Shown: positions 7,094 through 10,610 of the stretch, one piece after another
Layout: each line of letters opens with the position of its first letter
Numbering within the stretch: the stretch's first letter is position 1
Origin: Clostridium sp. CAG:451
GTDB taxonomy: Bacteria; Bacillota_I; Bacilli_A; RF39; UBA660
Direction of reading: 5' to 3'
Length of the DNA stretch: 10,610 bases
Assembly (NCBI GenBank): GCA_000438295.1
Contig: FR901087.1
Coordinates: 10,720 to 21,329 of the forward strand
The notes under the pieces: model-generated
Told to the model about the DNA's origin: nothing
What the model saw: the letters and a program-made list of their open reading frames with translations, nothing else
Databases searched by the model: none
Program-made: the position numbers and the translations under genes

Positions 7094-8318
7094 ATTTATC
7101 ATCCTTTCTAAAAAACATATATATCCAAATCATTATACTAGGTAACAAAGCTCTATAAGTAAAAAATGTATGATCAATTGAATGTTTATATAAAACAAAA
7201 TATCTAAGCATAGGTATTATACTTATCAGTAATAATATAATACCCTTACTATCAATTTTCTTTCTTATTATCAACCATATTACATAGCAAATATAACAAA
7301 TAATTATTAAAATTACTAGATTATTATTCAAATAACAAAATGGTACTATTAGTTTTAAATTGTCATATATACTTTTAAATGGCTCTTTTTTTACAGCTAC
7401 TAATGAAAATCCTCTTTCTTCAATATGGGTATTCAAGAAATCATTAGGTGACTGTTTATAAATGATTATTAATATTAACCATTTAAGTATCCACATAAGA
7501 CTATATCCTAATAAAAATGCTATTAATGATTTAAGAAAAAATTTTAAACTATCTTTAAAGCTCTTATTTCTACCAAAATAGAAAATTATAAAAAATGGTA
7601 AAGTAAATATTAAAGTTTCAGTAGTTAGAAAATCAAAGAAATTAGCAAGTACTCCTCCTATGATAAAGAAACATATTATTTTACTCTCATCTTTATCTAT
7701 AAGTTTAAAGGCAATTAAACTCATTATATAGCTTAGTAAAAACATATAGATATACTCTAAACAATAAAAGGTTACATAAACATGACATACTAAATTACTT
7801 ATAAGAAATAGTAAAGCTAACAGTCTATTCTTTCTATATAGATTATAAGTTATTAAAAGAGCAAAAGCTATTAAAATAACACTTAAGAATATAAGAATAT
7901 TTTTATAATCAAAAACAAGCATTAAAGCCTTCACTAAAAACATATTTCCATGCCAATACCTATAATATTCTTTATTAGGTTTATAATCAAAATAAGCTTT
8001 TTCTCTAACATTTACTTTTTCACCAAATTTCTTAGAAGCATAATATTTAGTTAGTATACTAGAGGTAAATGACTTTTTACTATCTAATGAATAAGTTAAA
8101 TTAAAAGTTATAGGATCTGGATAGTTATGAATTAAAAATGCTCTATTTTTTTGATTATTAAAGAAATAAATATAACTGATATCATACATTTCTTCACTAC
8201 TTTTAACCATATTACTTTTAACTAATTCTTTTGGTATTAAAGCTGTTACAATTAAAAGAACAATACAGATAATAGCAGTTAAAATAAATGTTAAACAATA
8301 CTTAAAACTTTTTCTCAT
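7080..8318 (-). CDS. polytopic membrane protein, GT-C glycosyltransferase-like
   Basis: A 412-residue integral membrane protein with about nine or ten helices. One lies at about 8-28, followed by a roughly 110-residue loop (30-138) predicted outside the cell. Clustered helices follow from about 140 to 288, with three more at about 332-352, 358-375 and 388-403. The loop contains YYRYWHGNMFLVKALM (118-133), and the last helices carry RYFVLYKHSIDHTFFTYRAL (372-391). Both patterns recall uncharacterised Firmicutes polysaccharide-related membrane proteins. One helix, a large outer loop and then many helices is the GT-C plan, in which sugars are taken from polyprenyl-phosphate carriers. I see no decisive catalytic motif, so the function is inferred. 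Its ATG overlaps the sortase stop as ATGA, with AAGGAG 6 bases before it. The downstream surface-protein gene begins inside its last codons. Confidence 0.7.
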   Translation of the reverse strand: MRKSFKYCLTFILTAIICIVLLIVTALIPKELVKSNMVKSSEEMYDISYIYFFNNQKNRAFLIHNYPDPITFNLTYSLDSKKSFTSSILTKYYASKKFGEKVNVREKAYFDYKPNKEYYRYWHGNMFLVKALMLVFDYKNILIFLSVILIAFALLITYNLYRKNRLLALLFLISNLVCHVYVTFYCLEYIYMFLLSYIMSLIAFKLIDKDESKIICFFIIGGVLANFFDFLTTETLIFTLPFFIIFYFGRNKSFKDSLKFFLKSLIAFLLGYSLMWILKWLILIIIYKQSPNDFLNTHIEERGFSLVAVKKEPFKSIYDNLKLIVPFCYLNNNLVILIIICYICYVIWLIIRKKIDSKGIILLLISIIPMLRYFVLYKHSIDHTFFTYRALLPSIMIWIYMFFRKDDKYEKD

Positions 8319-9235
8319 ACTACACTCCTTAAAACAGCATGAACTACTAATCTACCTGTATTTGAAGTATTACAAGTTGATAAAGTTAATATTTTAGAAT
8401 AACTATCTACAGATTGCTTAAAATCATATTTGCTTCTATTTTTAATAGTATTTAAAAAATTTGAATAATCACTATTATTGTTAAAAAACGTTGTTAAATA
8501 GTATACTTCAGGCTCTATTTCATAGACCGAAAAAACTTCAAATATATATGTTTTGTTAAATGTAATTAGTTTAATTATATGATTTTTTTGATTGAAATAA
8601 TCTGTTGTAAACAATTTATCAATCTGACCAAACATTATATTATCTAGTCTATGATGCCCATAAATTATTGTATTATTTAACAAACTATCAAAGTTATTTC
8701 TATAATCAGCAAATATAGCACCCTTAAGAGAATATCTATGATAAAAGTCATGCTCTAAATAGTATTTATTATCACTAGTTTGAACAACAGGATAACTAAT
8801 ATTAGTATTATCTACTATTAAATAAGCAACTGTATCATTATTTTTTATTCGATAACTATTTAAATCTATACTATTACTATTACTATTTATATTATCATCA
8901 TTAGACTCACTATTATTGACTACAGATTCATTAGTATTAGCTATAGGAGTTGTATAAACATCTTGATAATCTGTTTTTCTTATTTTCTTAATATAAGTTT
9001 TTTTAGGTACTATTAAATTATAAATAGATATAATAGTTACCAAGTATAATGATACTATTAAAAGATATTCTGGGTGATTTCTCATCTTAATAAAAAAATC
9101 ATTTATTTTTGCCCTCCTACTTTTAAAAAGCTTTTCTAAAATAAAAGATAAAGCTTTACATATTATATTATTAATAAATTCAATCACTATACTAAATCCA
9201 GCACTAGCATAATAAAATATTTTCAAAATTTTCAT
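8315..9235 (-). CDS. class B-like sortase
   Basis: A 306-residue membrane-bound cysteine transpeptidase that cleaves a C-terminal sorting motif and joins the protein to a wall or pilin nucleophile. A hydrophobic/amphipathic N-terminal stretch (about 4-37) and a membrane helix (about 57-76) are followed by an Asn/Ser-rich linker (about 100-127). The catalytic domain runs from about 135 to 304. The catalytic triad is visible: His in TIIYGHHRLDNIMFG (H194), Cys in LTLSTC (C288) and Arg in TGRLVVHAVL (R295). The blocks VAYLIVDNTNISYPVVQTSD and YYLEHDFYHRYSLKGAIFAD are typical of SrtB relatives. AGAGGG 8 bases upstream supports the start at 9235. The gene ends in TGA inside the next ATG. The two genes at 5576-7093 encode proteins with NPNTY signals and are its likely substrates. 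Confidence 0.93.
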   Translation of the reverse strand: MKILKIFYYASAGFSIVIEFINNIICKALSFILEKLFKSRRAKINDFFIKMRNHPEYLLIVSLYLVTIISIYNLIVPKKTYIKKIRKTDYQDVYTTPIANTNESVVNNSESNDDNINSNSNSIDLNSYRIKNNDTVAYLIVDNTNISYPVVQTSDNKYYLEHDFYHRYSLKGAIFADYRNNFDSLLNNTIIYGHHRLDNIMFGQIDKLFTTDYFNQKNHIIKLITFNKTYIFEVFSVYEIEPEVYYLTTFFNNNSDYSNFLNTIKNRSKYDFKQSVDSYSKILTLSTCNTSNTGRLVVHAVLRSVV

Positions 9236-9274
9236 AAATTAAACCCTCTCATTGCCATATGCCTTGATAAATAA

Positions 9275-9439
9275 TTAACCATAAATTAAACTAATTAGTA
9301 TTGATAATATAATTGCAATTACTAATAATAAAATGCTTATAACTTTTAATTTTATATTCTTTTTTTTAAATGCTATTAAACACAAAAATATTATTCCTAA
9401 ATATAAAAAGAAAAATAATAATATCATCCCTAAACGCAT
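9275..9439 (-). CDS. small two-helix membrane protein, 54 aa
   Basis: This short gene was read by hand. It starts at the ATG on 9437-9439, with AAGGTG (9445-9450) 5 bases upstream, and ends with TAA at 9275-9277. The 54-residue product begins MRLGMILLFFFLYLGIIFLC. A basic turn (FKKKNIKLK, about 24-32) links this helix to a second one (about 33-52) ending ISLIYG. The two helices with a positively charged loop predict a hairpin with both ends outside. It is the first gene of the surface operon, 39 bp before the sortase start, behind a plausible promoter. I do not recognise a family; a helper for the sortase or the polytopic protein is a guess from position only. Confidence 0.7.
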   Translation of the reverse strand: MRLGMILLFFFLYLGIIFLCLIAFKKKNIKLKVISILLLVIAIILSILISLIYG

Positions 9440-9464
9440 ACTTACACCTTCCTACTCTAGTTAT

Positions 9465-9493
9465 ATAATAGCATAATTATTAGTTTTTTTAAA
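9465..9493 (-). promoter_or_regulatory. probable promoter of the surface operon
   Basis: The minus strand has TTTAAA (9488-9493), a 17-bp spacer and TGC-TATTAT (-10 at 9465-9470), an extended -10 form. The AT-rich setting makes chance matches common, but it is well placed about 25 bp before the 54-aa gene and no other promoter is visible within the operon. Confidence 0.45.
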
Positions 9494-9543
9494 TTATTTT
9501 ATTTTTAATTTGTAAGTATTCAGACTCATAAATTAAAGGAAGT

Positions 9544-9572
9544 AAAAAAAAGTAATCTTTATATATATTACT
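9544..9572 (-). terminator. terminator-like hairpin after the variable surface protein
   Basis: On the minus strand AGTAAT (9567-9572) and ATTACT (9551-9556) form a 6-bp stem with a 10-base loop, followed at once by a T tract (plus-strand A run 9544-9550). The stem is short and AT-rich, but the T tract is clean. It lies about 75 bp after the stop codon at 9645 and before the surface operon promoter. The rest of 9440-9644 shows only AT-rich sequence and a weak 7-bp inverted repeat. Confidence 0.5.
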
Positions 9573-9644
9573 CTTCATTTTGTGACATTTCATGTTAACG
9601 TTTACTATTCATACTAAAATGAAATCATTTGTCTTATGCACTTC

Positions 9645-10610
9645 CTAAGCTACTACAAATGGATTTAGTGATGATCCATCACCCTTAGTTATTACTGTAT
9701 CAGCTTTTAGGTTGATAACTGGGCGGACACCGAAGGAGTTGGTCACGTTACGCCACGAAGATAAACTTCCTGAAGGTAACACTAGCCAAACGTAAGCATA
9801 CGAGTAGCTAGAAGCAAAGCGAGACGGAGAGAGCGTCCAGTAGTACTTACCATTATATAGATAATAATTACTGTTTGGTGAGTATCCTCCATTATAGTAA
9901 CCTCTTCCTCCAGCTAAGGCTACCTCATCAGCTAAAATTAACCCTACTGGATAGTCTAGTTTAGCACTTTCATTTGACATTTTAAATTTATCATTATTCT
10001 TACTGCATTTTAAACTTGGTTTTTTACTATCTTGTAAACGATTAAATGCCCCATATGTAGTTGATGGTGTTGTTAAATATCCTGAACCACTCGCTATACT
10101 TCTATCACTACAGAATGTTTCATCTGCTAATTTTGAGGTATAACTTGTCATATTTGTTTTATACCAATTATCTAGTTTTGTTTTAATTGGTGAATCTGTC
10201 TTATTAGTTTGAGCTGTTAATAAACTATTTGAACTATAACTTATTGGTTGGACTCTCATTTGAGTAGTACTAATATACCCAACGATTTTATATACTACAT
10301 TACAACTAGTATTTAAACAACTATATAGCTGATTGTTTACTATCTCATCATGGCTATCATTCCATGTTAATTGCTTGATATCTCCTGTTAATGTAAATTT
10401 CTTTGTTGAGGTATCAAATGTATAACCAGTACCAAAATTATATTTTGTTGTATTAGTAAACCATTCATAACCTGTTGTACCATTACTTTCGTGTATTGAA
10501 AAGTCTTCATTATGTTTATAGCCAACATAAGTTGGATCCCAGTATTTACTATTAAACTGTGATCCACCTATAGTAACAGCATCTCCTGTATCTGAGGTAC
10601 TTTTACCAGA
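9645..10610 (-). CDS. secreted/surface protein with C-type-lectin-like C-terminus (5' end beyond window)
   Basis: The frame is open from the stop at 9645 to the right edge (321 residues), so the ATG at 10259 is an internal methionine, not the start. The visible part begins SGKSTSDTGDAV. It then has an aromatic, Gly/Thr-rich beta region (FGTGYTFDTSTKKFTLTGD), a CLNTSC pair, and a central block with IKTKLDNWYKTNM and ETFCSDRS. The C-terminal domain runs from YPVGLILADEVALAGG to GVRPVINLKADTVITKGDGS and ends NPFVVA. From memory this matches a large family of uncultured gut Bacillota, often with a type IV pilin-like N-terminus, which cannot be seen here. There is no sorting signal at its end, so it is probably not a sortase substrate. 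The GVRPV ending in a Trp/Gly-rich context resembles C-type-lectin/FGE-like folds. Codon use changes sharply at 9723-9839. Confidence 0.8.
   Translation of the reverse strand, partial: SGKSTSDTGDAVTIGGSQFNSKYWDPTYVGYKHNEDFSIHESNGTTGYEWFTNTTKYNFGTGYTFDTSTKKFTLTGDIKQLTWNDSHDEIVNNQLYSCLNTSCNVVYKIVGYISTTQMRVQPISYSSNSLLTAQTNKTDSPIKTKLDNWYKTNMTSYTSKLADETFCSDRSIASGSGYLTTPSTTYGAFNRLQDSKKPSLKCSKNNDKFKMSNESAKLDYPVGLILADEVALAGGRGYYNGGYSPNSNYYLYNGKYYWTLSPSRFASSYSYAYVWLVLPSGSLSSWRNVTNSFGVRPVINLKADTVITKGDGSSLNPFVVA
9723..9839 (-). other. candidate hypervariable region (DGR-like VR) in the surface protein
   Basis: These 39 codons, from W in YYWTLSPSRF to the R of GVRP, have 60 G/C of 117 bases (about 51%) and only 16 adenines on the coding strand (about 14%). 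The flanking gene is strongly AT-rich. Arg is CGC/CGT, and ACG, CCG, TCG and TCC appear; 25 of 39 codons end in C or T and only 5 in A. Aromatic and small residues dominate (SRFASSYSYAYVWLV, then SSWRNVTNSF). Loss of coding-strand A, NNY-type codons and a position just before a C-terminal GVRPV are what adenine-directed mutagenic retrohoming would leave. No template repeat or reverse transcriptase is in the window, so this is a hypothesis. Confidence 0.4.

Larger units (their letters stand above)
5593..7095. repeat. tandem gene duplication with near-identical ends
   Basis: The two surface-protein genes form a direct repeat of about 762-765 bp. The 3' parts, 5593-5815 and 6355-6577, differ at one base by eye (near 5628). 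The 5' parts, 6176-6330 and 6941-7095, are identical. Between them identity falls, first through scattered and mostly silent changes, then through strong divergence in the ectodomain (about 5940-6175 against 6702-6940), with a one-codon length difference. Confidence 0.9.

Noticed and set aside
5593..7095. Duplication as an assembly artefact or one frameshifted gene
   Set aside because: The middles differ strongly, both frames are fully open, and each copy has its own start and stop, so these are two real genes.
8315..8318. UGA read as tryptophan (Mycoplasma-type code)
   Set aside because: UGA ends the sortase in a typical ATGA overlap and also ends surface copy 1. All tryptophans in the large genes are UGG, so the standard bacterial code fits.
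9587..9625. Inverted repeat ATTTCAT...ATGAAAT after the variable surface protein as a regulatory hairpin
   Set aside because: Arms are only 7 bp with a loop of 25 bases in very AT-rich sequence; chance is a good explanation, and the hairpin with T tract at 9544-9572 is a better terminator.
9645..10259. Complete 204-aa gene starting at the ATG on 10259
   Set aside because: The frame is open and protein-like to the window edge, and there is no Shine-Dalgarno before this ATG, so it is an internal methionine.
1..10610. CRISPR array, insertion sequence or phage attachment site
   Set aside because: No regularly spaced short repeats, transposase-like frames or integrase genes were seen on either strand.

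Overview
The window is very AT-rich apart from one short patch. Every gene I can support lies on the minus strand. UGA is a stop codon (it ends the sortase gene and one surface-protein gene) and tryptophan is read from UGG, so this is code 11, not the Mycoplasma code. Strong Shine-Dalgarno sites, pyruvate formate-lyase, a class B-type sortase with wall-sorting signals and a DUF1848 protein point to an anaerobic, probably gut-dwelling, uncultured low-GC member of the Bacillota (a Bacilli/RF39-like or 'Clostridium CAG'-like lineage). That placement is inferred, not tested.

From right to left, which is the direction of transcription: (1) 9645-10610 is the 3' part of a secreted or surface protein that is open to the window edge. 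Near its C-terminus is a patch of about 120 bp with about 51% GC and few adenines on the coding strand, in a C-type-lectin-like GVRPV context. This resembles the variable region of a diversity-generating retroelement target. A terminator-like hairpin follows. (2) 4903-9439 is a compact surface operon of six genes that overlap or nearly touch: a 54-aa two-helix membrane protein, a class B-like sortase, a polytopic GT-C-like membrane protein, two tandem paralogous surface proteins with signal peptide, InlB-type repeat and NPNTY sorting signal, and a family 2 glycosyltransferase of the polyprenyl-phosphate type. (3) 1839-4793 is pflB-pflA, anaerobic pyruvate cleavage and its radical-SAM activase, directly abutting. 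(4) 1675-1750 is tRNA-Lys(CUU), preceded by nested inverted repeats and followed by a good terminator. (5) 1-1544 is an operon behind a near-consensus promoter: an unknown 107-aa protein, a DUF1848 protein, and the N-terminal 100 residues of an ABC exporter cut by the window edge.

The surface operon is the most distinctive unit. It contains an anchoring enzyme, two likely substrates and two glycosyltransfer-type proteins, so it may build, decorate and anchor a surface structure. The two substrate genes have identical ends and a diverged middle. Together with the putative hypervariable patch next door, this suggests a neighbourhood devoted to changing the cell surface.
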